The notes: generated from the sequence alone by a model not told the origin. Counted from the first letter of the stretch, positions 50,714 through 59,404 are shown. The stretch is DNA of 64,000 nt from CAZDIO01 sp964505555 (GCA_964505555.1 CAZDIO010000102.1:17021-81020); one strand, 5' to 3'. Made by a program: numbers and translations.

Positions 50714-50791
50714 TGAACACAGAGTTCAACAGAGGAAAGAAAACAAACCAATAATTTTAACTCTGTGAAACCCTGTGAAACTCTGTGTTCA
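50714..50791. repeat. Family A palindromic repeat, diverged left arm
   Basis: The left arm keeps TGAACACAGAGTT but is shortened; the right arm is nearly complete (CTCTGTGAAACCCTGTGAAA with CTCTGTGTTCA). The AT-rich loop is about 30 bases. Confidence 0.8.
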
Positions 50792-50850
50792 TTATAAAGA
50801 AACTAATCAATACTTACGGAATCCTTTTTTGGGAATGATGTTCAATCTGA

Positions 50851-52005
50851 CTACGCCATCGCGCTCGTAATAAAAAATCCCCACATGATCGTCATCGCTG
50901 CTAGCAAGGCGGTAAATACAATATAGAGAGTTTTTCTAAATCCCGTTGAATCCTCACTTTTGGCAAGAAGTAAAAAGATAGGAAAGAGCACCATAACGAT
51001 TCTTCCCATCGATTGTAAGGTTCCGGTGAGAATTGATACAACAACGGGAAGAAGGGTAAGTAACGATAGTGAATAATTCTTTTTACGAAAAAGTTCGGCA
51101 GAAGATAAAAAAGCAATCAGTACACACAGACAATTAAAAAAGGTAAAGTTCCAGTCCGTCATTACATGTTCTGGGTGCTTAAAAAGTGAACCGACAAGGG
51201 TAAAAAGTGAATTTTCTCCTCCCCGACCCCACGCGGCCTGGTTTTTTGAAAATGCCAAAGGATCTCCTGTAAGTGCATAGAGATGAAGCATGAAAAGGAC
51301 TATCCCGAGTGGAGCGATAATCGTGATCAACACGCTTTGAATGGAAAACAATCTCACCTTTTTATGGCAAAACAGTAAGTATCCAGGAAGCATCAGGAGA
51401 CCAAGGGGTCGTGTGGCAGTGGAGAGGGAGAAGCAAAGAGCAGAGAGAAGAAACTTATCTTTTTGAACTAAGTAGAAACTTCCAATAACCAGTAACAAAA
51501 AGAGCGATTCGGTAAAAGGCGCTGAGAAGAAATAACTTGTTGGAAACAAACATAACAGCCAAAGCGCTTCAGCTGCTTGGGATTTAGTCATCCCGTATTG
51601 CAATGAAAATTTATAGAGAAGCACTAAAGCGAAAAAAAATGAGATGTTTGAGAGAATAACCCCGACCCCAACATAACTGTTCCAGAACTTAGAGAAAAAT
51701 GAGAGGAGGAGTGGATAGAGGGGAAAGAAGGCCCAATTTCTTTGGATCGTTCCCTGTGCCGGCTCGCGATGGTAACCATTTTTTGCAATATTAATATACC
51801 AACCCGCATCTGCAGCGCTGAAGATACTCAGAAGAGTTTGAGTAATCTCTTTTTTTGAAAGAAAGATTTCGGGATGACGTACAACTCCTCCAGGAGACGC
51901 TGAGGGGGAAACGTGGAGTTGTGAACTAAAAATTAATAAGACTAAAATCAGCAATCTTGAGATAAAAAACGGCTTGGCTGACTCAATTATCGGTTCAGAT
52001 AACAT
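50851..52005 (-). CDS. PIG-V-like mannosyltransferase (GT-C membrane enzyme)
   Basis: The 384-residue polytopic protein has an N-terminal helix, then a loop with SAADAGWYINIAKNGYH (the PIG-V DxxWY acidic motif) and WAFFPLYPLLL. LCLFPTSYFFSAPFTESLFLLLVIGSF follows, as in the GPI mannosyltransferase 2 family. About ten further hydrophobic helices complete it. In bacteria such proteins use a polyprenyl-phosphate sugar to modify cell-surface glycans. It lies alone on the minus strand between family A and family B repeats. Confidence 0.8.
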   Translation of the reverse strand: MLSEPIIESAKPFFISRLLILVLLIFSSQLHVSPSASPGGVVRHPEIFLSKKEITQTLLSIFSAADAGWYINIAKNGYHREPAQGTIQRNWAFFPLYPLLLSFFSKFWNSYVGVGVILSNISFFFALVLLYKFSLQYGMTKSQAAEALWLLCLFPTSYFFSAPFTESLFLLLVIGSFYLVQKDKFLLSALCFSLSTATRPLGLLMLPGYLLFCHKKVRLFSIQSVLITIIAPLGIVLFMLHLYALTGDPLAFSKNQAAWGRGGENSLFTLVGSLFKHPEHVMTDWNFTFFNCLCVLIAFLSSAELFRKKNYSLSLLTLLPVVVSILTGTLQSMGRIVMVLFPIFLLLAKSEDSTGFRKTLYIVFTALLAAMTIMWGFFITSAMA

Positions 52006-52107
52006 AATTTTACAAACAGTAACCTTAATTAAGTGAATTTAGAGATAGAGTTCTTGCAGGAAATCACTTTTTTTTCAAACCCCATATCTTAGGGTTTTTT
52101 CAAACGA

Positions 52108-52113
52108 TATAAT
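52108..52113 (+). promoter_or_regulatory. Consensus -10 box with short hairpin leader
   Basis: TATAAT lies 57 bp before the small-gene start. It is followed by GGCGCCTCTCCTGGAGGAGC and a T6 run, a weak terminator-like or attenuator-like hairpin. No good -35 box is present at 16-18 bp. Confidence 0.35.
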
Positions 52114-52169
52114 AGGCGCCTCTCCTGGAGGAGCTTTTTTAACAATTAGAGGAAAATAAAGGGAAACTA

Positions 52170-52382
52170 GTGGTGGATGAGGTAACTTTGGAAACAAGAA
52201 ACGAAGTAAATAATGATTTATTCCTCTCAGCAGCTGCAATAGTCGATGCTGCTATTGCTTGTCAGGAAGCCAAGGGCCACGAAGTAAGCCCAGAACTTCG
52301 CCCGACACTCATTCAGGCAATTATCGATGATCCACTCTTAACGGCAGCGATTTTTAAGAACCCAACCTGTCTTATTCAATAG
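52170..52382 (+). CDS. Small acidic helical protein, unknown
   Basis: The 70 residues are largely helical and acidic (DEVTLETRNEVNNDLFLSAA, PTLIQAIIDDPLLTAAIF) with no signal or membrane segment. I know no match. The start is GTG 52170 or GTG 52173, with AAAGGGAAA upstream. The consensus -10 box at 52108 is the best candidate promoter. It is followed by a family B repeat. It may be a real small gene or a chance frame. Confidence 0.4.
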   Translation: MVDEVTLETRNEVNNDLFLSAAAIVDAAIACQEAKGHEVSPELRPTLIQAIIDDPLLTAAIFKNPTCLIQ

Positions 52383-52467
52383 TGGAAACTTCTCACTGAA
52401 GTATTTACCTTTTAATCTTCTATTTAGACTAAGTAGAAGATTTAGAGCTTCTGATACAATGAAAACA

Positions 52468-52569
52468 CCTGTCGTTGCGAGCCGGGAGGCCCGGCCGCCG
52501 GGCGAAGCGAAGCAATCTCGTATTACCAATGAGGGTTCGAGATTGCTTCGCTTCGCTCGCAACGACAGG
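52468..52569. repeat. Family B palindromic repeat
   Basis: The left arm is CCTGTCGTTGCGAG and GGCGAAGCGAAGCAATCTCG, the right arm is the complement ending CTCGCAACGACAGG. The GC-rich insert GAGGCCCGGCCGCCGGG sits on the left side and a loop of about 20 bases lies between. Confidence 0.88.
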
Positions 52570-52601
52570 AAGGAGTTATTCATTAAATTGTGAAAGTCTC
52601 A

Positions 52602-54020
52602 TTACCGAAAGAACAAAAACAAAAGAAGGAAAGTTCCTCCGTTTACCAAAGCGTGAGCAAGCATTGGGGCGATTAGGGAATTTCTCCACTCTCGAAGGAA
52701 CGCTAACATCATTCCCACGATAGTCAGCGGAACTACTCCGATCGGGCCTTGGGGGTGAACTGCCGCAAATATTACGGCTGAGGCAAAGATTGAAAACCCT
52801 GCTCCAAAGTGGTCCCGCAGCCATGAATAGAGTGCACCCCGAAACATGAGTTCCTCAACAAATGGTGCGACTACCACCCCAAGTACCAGTATCAGGAACA
52901 CTGTTTTATTATCTGCAGAAAGAAGCATCGGAACTACCGGATGAGCTCCTTGGTTGAGGTCCACTCCAAGAGCTTCAAGAGCGAGTGAATAAGGAACGAT
53001 GACAATGAAGATGATCGTCCATAACGCAAGATAGGAGATAACGGCAGTTCCCGCGTTTCCAAAAAACCATCGAATTCCGCCACAGGTAATTCCTAACATC
53101 TTTTTTATCTCTACCCATTGTACCTTAAAAAATTTGGGCCAAAGCACAAGTAAGGAGAGGCTTACAATACCTACAAGATTTACTAACAAGGGATCTACAG
53201 AGGGGTTTCTTACCGCTACAAACCTCAACCCCACAGAGGCGATCAACATCCCAAGAAGATAGAGACAAAAGATCTCCAGTCCATAGGGAGAAACACCGGG
53301 GACCTGTTGAAACCGAAAGTGAAACTTTCCCCGAATAAGCTGTATTCCAAGAATGAGCGCGGAGAGAAAACTTATTACGGCTAAAATAATAAAGATAAAA
53401 AGTGCAACGAAAACCTTCATAAAGGTGTAATTTGCCTCCTCATATAAAGAGGACTCAAGCGCAGACAGCGTTTCCTTTGTGTCTTTTGCCAGAGCTACAA
53501 CATAGAGCTTTCCAAACCACCCCCAACTGTTTACCGCAACGGTAGCTTCTGCTTCGCTGAGGGGTGTATCTTTTGTGAGTATTTCATTCTTTTTAGGATC
53601 GTTATTTTGGGATAATTTCCCTCTCAGTTCAGTTACAACATCGGAGAGTCCGAAATACTTTGCAGCGATAATCTTTCTTATAAGCAATGCTTGAGCAGAG
53701 GCATTATCTGATTTGTTCAATGGAGATTCTGCGCGGAGGATAGATCGAAACATCTCTCGCGCTTGTGCGCTGACCTCTTTTACCTCCTCTGGGCTATCTG
53801 CGATCTCTGTGGGATTTGCTTCGATGTAGCGAAGTGCACCGATGACCAACTGGGTTTGAATGGTAAAGAGCTTGATCTCTAAATCAGTACGAAAATCAAT
53901 GGTTTGCGAGGGATCAGGGAGCGTTTTTGGTGCGGGGGACTTTTGCCAGGAACTAACGATCGTTAGCCCAAGGAGCACAACAAATAGTGATAAAAAAAAA
54001 TATCTTCTTTTCTTTTCCAT
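52602..54020 (-). CDS. CPBP-family intramembrane metalloprotease
   Basis: The protein has 472 residues from ATG 54020 (a TTG three codons upstream is possible). The N-terminal 200 residues hold one membrane helix and a helical, polar region. The C-terminal part is polytopic and carries the three CPBP motifs: EELMFRG (Glu389-Glu390 with Arg394), FAAVH and HALVN. These provide the glutamates and histidines of the membrane-embedded metal site. CPBP proteins of bacteria process small peptides or act in membrane-protein maturation; some protect against bacteriocins. Its long N-terminal domain is unusual for the family. It stands alone. Confidence 0.87.
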   Translation of the reverse strand: MEKKRRYFFLSLFVVLLGLTIVSSWQKSPAPKTLPDPSQTIDFRTDLEIKLFTIQTQLVIGALRYIEANPTEIADSPEEVKEVSAQAREMFRSILRAESPLNKSDNASAQALLIRKIIAAKYFGLSDVVTELRGKLSQNNDPKKNEILTKDTPLSEAEATVAVNSWGWFGKLYVVALAKDTKETLSALESSLYEEANYTFMKVFVALFIFIILAVISFLSALILGIQLIRGKFHFRFQQVPGVSPYGLEIFCLYLLGMLIASVGLRFVAVRNPSVDPLLVNLVGIVSLSLLVLWPKFFKVQWVEIKKMLGITCGGIRWFFGNAGTAVISYLALWTIIFIVIVPYSLALEALGVDLNQGAHPVVPMLLSADNKTVFLILVLGVVVAPFVEELMFRGALYSWLRDHFGAGFSIFASAVIFAAVHPQGPIGVVPLTIVGMMLAFLREWRNSLIAPMLAHALVNGGTFLLLFLFFR

Positions 54021-54102
54021 AAAGAACAATGTGCACTCTCTTCGTTTCGGATATATAACTGAGGAAACGTAACATTGTTTGTACGCGAATTAAAAGCTTA
54101 TT

Positions 54103-54822
54103 TTGGTAACAAGAGTTTTTCATAGGGATTTAGAACTGCTCTTCATCAGAGCGGTACGAACCCTTTTTGGCTATATTTTGAGCTCTACAGAGAGCAAGCT
54201 CCTTGTTGGGCTCCCCGGTGGAAGAAGTGTCACGCCGTTTCTTGAGCAGCTTGTGCGGCTTCATGATGAATTAGGAAGAAGGGAGTGGGAGAGACTGCAC
54301 TTTTTTTTTGTAGATGAAAGAATGGTTTCACTTCAGTCACCAGAGAGTAATTATCACTTAGTGCAGAGTGTGTTTTTTGAACCTGCCCTCAATGAGGGGT
54401 TTCTTACTGAAAGTCAGATTCATCCCTTTATCTACGATCAAGAAAAAAAAGATGAGGGACTCTCAGACTATAATGATGCCTTTAATTCTTTGGGGGGAAG
54501 GTTTCACATCGTCATCTTAGGAGTAGGGGAGGATGGTCATATCGCCTCACTTTTTCCAAAGCACCCTTCGATACGAGAGACCGTTGAGCGATTTGTTTTT
54601 ACCGAGAACTCACCAAAACCTCCCCTTCGAAGAATTACAGCGACACGTTCGATGCTTTCAAAGGCTGAGTGTGGAATGGCGATCTTTGTAGGAGAGGGGA
54701 AGATGGAGGCGTATCAGCGCTTCTATAATAACGATCTTACGGTAGAAGAATGTCCAGTAAAGCTCTTAAAAGATATTGACGAAATGTATCTCATTACTAA
54801 TCTCCCCGGTAAGGATGAATGA
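54103..54822 (+). CDS. pgl: 6-phosphogluconolactonase
   Basis: The 239-residue protein has VGLPGGRSVTPFLEQL, HFFFVDERMVSLQSPESNYHL and the signature ILGVGEDGHIASLFP (about residues 145-159), with RRITATRSMLSKA following. It hydrolyses 6-phosphogluconolactone in the oxidative pentose phosphate pathway. The start is TTG 54103 without a clear Shine-Dalgarno; no ATG occurs before the conserved region. Its end overlaps the serA start as ATGA. No glucose-6-phosphate dehydrogenase gene is nearby. Confidence 0.93.
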   Translation: MVTRVFHRDLELLFIRAVRTLFGYILSSTESKLLVGLPGGRSVTPFLEQLVRLHDELGRREWERLHFFFVDERMVSLQSPESNYHLVQSVFFEPALNEGFLTESQIHPFIYDQEKKDEGLSDYNDAFNSLGGRFHIVILGVGEDGHIASLFPKHPSIRETVERFVFTENSPKPPLRRITATRSMLSKAECGMAIFVGEGKMEAYQRFYNNDLTVEECPVKLLKDIDEMYLITNLPGKDE

Positions 54823-56039
54823 GCAACACCTCTTTTCCCAAGCAAAAGTTAAAGATCTTAATTCTTGAAAACATTGATCATATCGCCTGTGTGCGGTTTC
54901 AAGAAGCGGGATACTCCCCAGAGGAGATAACTCGTTCTCTTAAAGAGGATGAGTTACTAGAGGCGATTGAAGATGCTCATGTTCTTTGCATCCGTTCAAA
55001 AACCAAGGTCACGAAGGAACATTTAAAAAAGGCAAAACGACTTCTGGTTATTGGGTGCTTTGGTGTGGGCACCAATCAGGTTGCAACCGAAGAGGCAACA
55101 AATCTAGGAATCCCAGTTTTTAATGCGCCCTACAGTAGCACACGAAGTGTTGCAGAACTTGCGATCGGATGTGTAATTATGCTTGCCCGGAATGCTTTTT
55201 CTGCAAGTGAAAAGATGCATCAGGGGATGTGGGAGAAGAGTTCCTCAGGATCCTATGAGGTCCGAGAAAAAGTTATCGGTATCGTTGGCTATGGTCATAT
55301 CGGTCAACAGGTGGGGCTTCTTGCAGAAGCACTTGGTCTTCAGGTACTTTTTTATGACTCCATAAAGAAGCTCCCCCTTGGTCGGGCACGCCAGGTCTCC
55401 TCACTTCAGGAGTTATTAAAAGAATCAGATTTTGTATCGCTTCATGTGCCCGGGCTTTCTCGCGAACTTCTTGGGGCAAGTGAGCTCTCCTTAATGAAGC
55501 AAGGAAGTTATCTGTTGAACTTCTCTCGAGGAAACACCGTATCTCTTGCCGCATTAAAAGAAGCTCTTCAATCGAACCACCTTGCAGGGGCAGCGATTGA
55601 TGTTTACCCAAATGAACCAAAAACAAACAAAGAACCGTTTCAGTGTGAACTTGCCACCCTCAATAACGTAATTCTTACTCCGCACATCGGAGGAAGTACG
55701 GAAGAAGCACAATATAAAATTGCGTTAGAGGTAAGTGCCTCTCTTCTTGGATATATTGAGTCAGGAGCTACAATGGGCGCAGTGAATTTTCCTCAAGTCA
55801 ATCTTCCCCCATTTCCAAATTCCCACCGCATTCTCAATATTCACCGAAACGTTCCTGGGGTGTTGAGTGAGGTAAATAAAATCATCTCCGATCTTGGGGC
55901 GAATATAGATGCTCAACACCTCAGCACCTATAAAGAGATAGGGTATCTAATCATGGATATCAATAAAACACTCTCTGACGAAGTGAGGGAGAGTATCTCA
56001 CGACTTGATAGCAATCTTAAAACGCGGGTGTTGTACTAA
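54819..56039 (+). CDS. serA: D-3-phosphoglycerate dehydrogenase, E. coli type with C-terminal ACT domain
   Basis: The 406-residue enzyme has the 2-hydroxyacid dehydrogenase pattern. RSKTKVTKEHLKKAKRLLVIG is near residue 50, and the NAD motif VIGIVGYGHIGQQV is near 150. The catalytic Arg lies in LLNFSRGN and the His in TPHIGGSTEEAQ, with a conserved Glu between. The final 75 residues form an ACT domain (VPGVLSEVNKIISDLGANIDAQHLS), indicating serine feedback. It makes phosphohydroxypyruvate for serine synthesis. Coupling to pgl by ATGA overlap is unusual but clear. Confidence 0.95.
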   Translation: MSNTSFPKQKLKILILENIDHIACVRFQEAGYSPEEITRSLKEDELLEAIEDAHVLCIRSKTKVTKEHLKKAKRLLVIGCFGVGTNQVATEEATNLGIPVFNAPYSSTRSVAELAIGCVIMLARNAFSASEKMHQGMWEKSSSGSYEVREKVIGIVGYGHIGQQVGLLAEALGLQVLFYDSIKKLPLGRARQVSSLQELLKESDFVSLHVPGLSRELLGASELSLMKQGSYLLNFSRGNTVSLAALKEALQSNHLAGAAIDVYPNEPKTNKEPFQCELATLNNVILTPHIGGSTEEAQYKIALEVSASLLGYIESGATMGAVNFPQVNLPPFPNSHRILNIHRNVPGVLSEVNKIISDLGANIDAQHLSTYKEIGYLIMDINKTLSDEVRESISRLDSNLKTRVLY

Positions 56040-56098
56040 CTGACCATCCCTTGGTCATTCCTGTTCCTACGACCCGAATATCCTGGATGATGCGCCCC

Positions 56099-56116
56099 TT
56101 CGCTCGCAACGACAGG
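56099..56116. repeat. Fragment of family B repeat
   Basis: TTCGCTCGCAACGACAGG matches the end of the family B right arm; no left arm is present within the 274 bp between serA and the next gene. Confidence 0.65.
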
Positions 56117-56361
56117 ATTCTTGCCACCCTTAAGGTAGAACACTCTAGTTTAGAAGCGAGCAGCGGTTTGACCCATATGGAGAGTTCTGTTACTTCGAGG
56201 GCACCTCGATGAGGTGTTGTTATCACTGGTTGTTCTTTTCATGATTCCAATTTTCTTTGGGTATTTGACTAAAGACATTCCCTTCCTTTCTTACGTTTCG
56301 CAAACGTTGGAGAGTGCGGGTATGTCTGTCTATGGGGGTTGAAGAAAGGAGGAGAAAGGCT

Positions 56362-56784
56362 GTGAATGTTTTAGCGTATGGGACGTTGATGTTTCCTGAA
56401 GTTATGGAAGCACTTACCGGGAAGCAGTTTCCCTCTGAAGCATATGAGCTGAAGGGGTTTGTGCGGAGAAGATTGATCGGCCAACTCTATCCAGGTCTTA
56501 TAGAGAAGGTTGGAGAAACAGTTTGCTGTTCTCTCTATTTTGATATCGATCCAGCTTCGTTGCAAATTCTCGATCAGGCCGAAGATCAATGTTACGAACG
56601 TAGAATGATGGAGGTTGTTTCGGTATCAAGAGGAGCTCTCTCCGCGCGAGTCTACGTAATACCTCTGACACGTGCGCGCTTGTTGAGTGAGGAGAGGTGG
56701 GATCATGAAGCATTCAGAGAGAGGCACTTAACTGAGTATGTCATGCTGTGTAAGCAGCATCGACAGAGTCTGGGAAGTCAGTAA
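56362..56784 (+). CDS. Gamma-glutamylcyclotransferase-fold protein
   Basis: The 140 residues start NVLAYGTLMFPEVMEALTG, the substrate-loop motif (YGTLM) of the GGCT/AIG2 fold. RRRLIGQLYPGLIEK and LQILDQAEDQCYERRMMEVV follow, with the catalytic-type Glu in LDQAED. I chose GTG 56362 because AAAGGAGG lies nine bases before it and the protein then begins at the homologous position; an upstream ATG would add 16 residues. These enzymes cyclise gamma-glutamyl amines to 5-oxoproline, but this bacterial group is poorly defined. A structured RNA-like element begins right after the stop. Confidence 0.78.
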   Translation: MNVLAYGTLMFPEVMEALTGKQFPSEAYELKGFVRRRLIGQLYPGLIEKVGETVCCSLYFDIDPASLQILDQAEDQCYERRMMEVVSVSRGALSARVYVIPLTRARLLSEERWDHEAFRERHLTEYVMLCKQHRQSLGSQ

Positions 56785-56786
56785 AG

Positions 56787-56860
56787 GGTGCGGACGCTAG
56801 AGAGTTCTTGGTTTTAAGAAAGGAGGTTAAAACGAACCATCATAGCGCACTATCCGCACT
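56787..56860 (+). ncRNA. Possible structured RNA with Shine-Dalgarno-like loop
   Basis: The sequence can fold as a rod. GTGCGGA (56788-56794) pairs with TCCGCAC (56853-56859), CGCTA pairs with TAGCG, then GTTC pairs with GAAC, and GTTTTAA with TTAAAAC. Right-side and left-side bulges separate the stems. The apical loop is GAAAGGAGG, which exposes an AGGAGG. The element begins 2 bp past the GGCT stop. It is not a tRNA; no T-arm pattern is present. Function is unknown; a CsrA-type decoy or an unusual terminator are options. Confidence 0.4.
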
Positions 56861-57053
56861 TTATCTTCCATTTTATCTCTTACGTTTTTCATTCTATTGC
56901 TAGAAATTACGAATATCGTTTAAAAATATTTAATGTTGTAAAGGGGTTTGGGCAGACTTCGAGAGGATAGGGGGTTTTACTTACAGCGCTTTTTTCAGTC
57001 TCGCCCAAAGGTTGCCGATACACCCATGGAGCTTCCATCATAGAGAGGGTTTC

Positions 57054-57464
57054 TTGGAAGAAAACGAAATAGCAAATTACACCGTACTAGTTGCAGAAGA
57101 CGAGAGCATATCACTCTATGTTCTTGGAACTCTTGTCCAATGGGCGGGAGGCGTTCCGATTCTTGTGCGAGATGGAAAGGAGGCATGGGAGTATCTTGAA
57201 AGTGGTGCTTCCTGCGATGCGCTCCTTACCGATCTCAAAATGCCAAATATGAGTGGAGAAGAACTTATCGCAAAAATTCGAAAAACTCCCTCACTTGCAA
57301 AACTTCCAATTATTATTGTTTCTGGAGTCAATAACGAAGAGGTTGCTCCCTATCTTAGTGACCCTCATACCGCATACTTAGAAAAACCTATCGACCACAC
57401 CACCTTTAAACGTGTATTGTCAGAAATGACGCCGCTCAATCCCTTTCGACCGTTACATTCCTAG
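57054..57464 (+). CDS. Single-domain response regulator (CheY-like receiver)
   Basis: The protein of about 136 residues is only a receiver domain. VLVAEDESISLYVL supplies the acidic pocket, and Asp60 in LLTDLKMPNMSG is the phosphoacceptor. Ser90 in IIIVSGV and Lys111 in LEKPID are conserved. No output domain follows, so it acts by protein contact, like CheY or Spo0F. I prefer TTG 57054, with GAGAGGG six to seven bases upstream; TTG 57012 would add 14 residues. No histidine kinase gene is close. Confidence 0.87.
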   Translation: MEENEIANYTVLVAEDESISLYVLGTLVQWAGGVPILVRDGKEAWEYLESGASCDALLTDLKMPNMSGEELIAKIRKTPSLAKLPIIIVSGVNNEEVAPYLSDPHTAYLEKPIDHTTFKRVLSEMTPLNPFRPLHS

Positions 57465-57506
57465 AAAGCGGCTCTCTGGTAAGTAAAACAATAGTTTTAG
57501 ACATTG

Positions 57507-57983
57507 ATGAGAAACAATCTACCTACCTCCATTATTTCTGGTCTTATCTGTGGAATAGTGGGTTTGTTTGCTGTGATGCATAGTGTCGGGATCGGCTTAT
57601 TTTCGATGGGGTCCTTTCTCAAAGTCCCTGCGTACTTACGGGTTATCGTTTCTCAAGCTAAAGAACCACTCGATGTTCAACTAGCTAAGAAGCTCAGTCG
57701 ACGTGAAAATGTCGATTATCTTTCGCCTGTTCTCGCCCTTCGTGCTCTTTCTACAAATTGTATCGGTGTAACACAAAAGGCCCGCAGCGCTTTAGAAGAG
57801 GAACTCTATTTTTATCGTTATTTCTTGATGGAGAAGCAATTAGTTTTTACAGAAACGTATGTTGAAGATCAATTGCTTCCATGTTCTCATTTTATTTTAA
57901 CCACGAAAGAGGCAGCAAATTACGAAACTTCGCTAAAGACTCTGCAGATATTAACTACATCACTTCGATTATATCAGAGATGA
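57507..57983 (+). CDS. Membrane-anchored protein of unknown function
   Basis: I do not recognise this 158-residue protein. An N-terminal membrane helix (SIISGLICGIVGLFAVMHSVGIGLF) precedes a soluble part with KKLSRRENVDYLSPVLALRAL, ALEEELYFYRYFLMEKQLVF and PCSHFILTTKEAANYETSLKTL. The membrane helix and following domain suggest an inner-membrane protein with a periplasmic domain. The start is ATG 57507. Its stop overlaps the start of the following GT-C gene as ATGA, so the two are coupled and probably form a functional pair. Confidence 0.55.
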   Translation: MRNNLPTSIISGLICGIVGLFAVMHSVGIGLFSMGSFLKVPAYLRVIVSQAKEPLDVQLAKKLSRRENVDYLSPVLALRALSTNCIGVTQKARSALEEELYFYRYFLMEKQLVFTETYVEDQLLPCSHFILTTKEAANYETSLKTLQILTTSLRLYQR

Positions 57984-59404
57984 AGATCGTTATTCTTCTA
58001 AGTTTTTTTCTTCCAGGTTTAGTGCTCTTCTACGGCGCACGCATTGATTTCGTGTTGAAGGTTCTTTTTGCTCTCGTCTACTCAATGGGAATTACCGTGC
58101 TTCTGTATTTAACAATTCTTGTTATCTCACCAGCACCGATCGGGACAAACCTCACACTGACAATGCTTTTTGGGATAATGCTTAGTATTTACCTGCGAAC
58201 AGCTGTTTTTTCCGAAGTAAAGAGAGAACATTTCCCGGATAATAAGAATCATCAAACGATAAAAAATATTGTGTTTGGATGCTCTTGTCTTCTTTTAGGT
58301 GTTCACCTGCTTTCAACACTTGCTGCAATCAAGATCTCACCAGGAGTTGAGTGGGATGAGTTTGTTATTTGGAATATTCGGGGAAGGAGTATCTTCCAAA
58401 CACAATCGTTAGCCGCAAATGTAAACTTCTTAGATTATCCAGGATACCCCCCTCTCTGGCCTGCTCTTCTTTCAATCTGTTGGTATTTTGATGAACATTG
58501 TACCTATTTTCTTTCCCCCATTCTTTTAATGTTTACAGTGCTTTTCTGCCTGCGGTGGATGCAGGAGCGAAGTCGATCAACAGTATTTCAGTTTCTTCTT
58601 CTTGGGTTTGCTCCAATAGTATATGGGCACTTCTTTCTTTGGGGAAACTCCTATCAACTGTATATCCCGTATGCAAATGTATGTGCGGGATGTTTTTTTA
58701 CGATCGGTGTTCTCTGCTCTCTCTCGTATCTAGAAACAAAAGCACCACACGAGCTACTTCTTGGAGCGCTGAACTTGGCAGTAACCGTGTTGGTTCGTCC
58801 AGAAAGTTTGATCCATGTGTTGATTTTTTTTGGATTGTTTACCCCAGTTCTTGTCAAGACCTTTCAAAAAGCGGGGATGGGAAAAAAAATAATTACCAAA
58901 CGGGTTGTTCAACTGTTTTGTCCTGCAGGTGGTTTTTGGATCGTCTGGTCGGGATATCGAACGCTTTTTAAACTTGAAAATATCGGAGATCGGTACTTAC
59001 AACGAGGAATTTCAGAGACATTTGCCATGTCTCTATCTGACATAGTGTTTAAAATAAAATCTATTTTTGCCTACAGTTTTACACCATCTCGGCTTATTAC
59101 TCCTTTTGAAAAGGAATTTTGTTTTTTACTGTTTCTTGTTTTCTTTATCTTAGGAAGTGGGATGTATTTTGTGGCAAAAAAGAGAGCGATGTTTCCTTCG
59201 CTATTTTTAGGGGTGTTGGTTTTTCTGCAGATAAGTGCGGTAATGATGATCTACTTAGTAACTTCAAACGTTAAGCCAATTGATTGGTGGTTAGTAACAG
59301 GCTACTGGCGAATGACCGCTTCTTACATGCTCTTACTTTTTGTTTTTCTCTTTGAAACAGCCAATGGGATATTTTCTAGAGTAGAACAACATCACGGCGA
59401 TTAG
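57980..59404 (+). CDS. GT39-like GT-C membrane glycosyltransferase
   Basis: The 474-residue protein starts at ATG 57980. It has 10-12 membrane helices. The first large loop has GVEWDEFVIWNIRGRSIFQT (Asp126-Glu127), followed by LDYPGYPPLWPALLSICW, a pair typical of ArnT/PMT-like enzymes that use polyprenyl-phosphate sugars. The acidic pair probably holds the metal and donor. It is coupled to the preceding unknown gene. The target could be a surface glycan or protein. Confidence 0.77.
   Translation: MKIVILLSFFLPGLVLFYGARIDFVLKVLFALVYSMGITVLLYLTILVISPAPIGTNLTLTMLFGIMLSIYLRTAVFSEVKREHFPDNKNHQTIKNIVFGCSCLLLGVHLLSTLAAIKISPGVEWDEFVIWNIRGRSIFQTQSLAANVNFLDYPGYPPLWPALLSICWYFDEHCTYFLSPILLMFTVLFCLRWMQERSRSTVFQFLLLGFAPIVYGHFFLWGNSYQLYIPYANVCAGCFFTIGVLCSLSYLETKAPHELLLGALNLAVTVLVRPESLIHVLIFFGLFTPVLVKTFQKAGMGKKIITKRVVQLFCPAGGFWIVWSGYRTLFKLENIGDRYLQRGISETFAMSLSDIVFKIKSIFAYSFTPSRLITPFEKEFCFLLFLVFFILGSGMYFVAKKRAMFPSLFLGVLVFLQISAVMMIYLVTSNVKPIDWWLVTGYWRMTASYMLLLFVFLFETANGIFSRVEQHHGD

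Noticed and set aside
29398..50791. CRISPR array
   Set aside because: The repeated units are palindromes kilobases apart, not short direct repeats separated by uniform spacers.
52475..52723. 82-codon frame (plus strand) and the 81-82-codon frames on the minus strand around 52338-52824
   Set aside because: They translate the family B palindrome and the 3' end of the CPBP protease gene in other frames.
56017..56226. 69-codon minus-strand frame behind serA
   Set aside because: It runs over a family B repeat fragment (SLRAKG-type translation of the repeat) and has no ribosome site; such repeat-derived frames are common artefacts.
56787..56860. tRNA gene
   Set aside because: A 7-bp closing stem and a 74-base length suggested a tRNA, but there is no T-arm consensus, no D-arm and no anticodon stem; the fold is a single rod.
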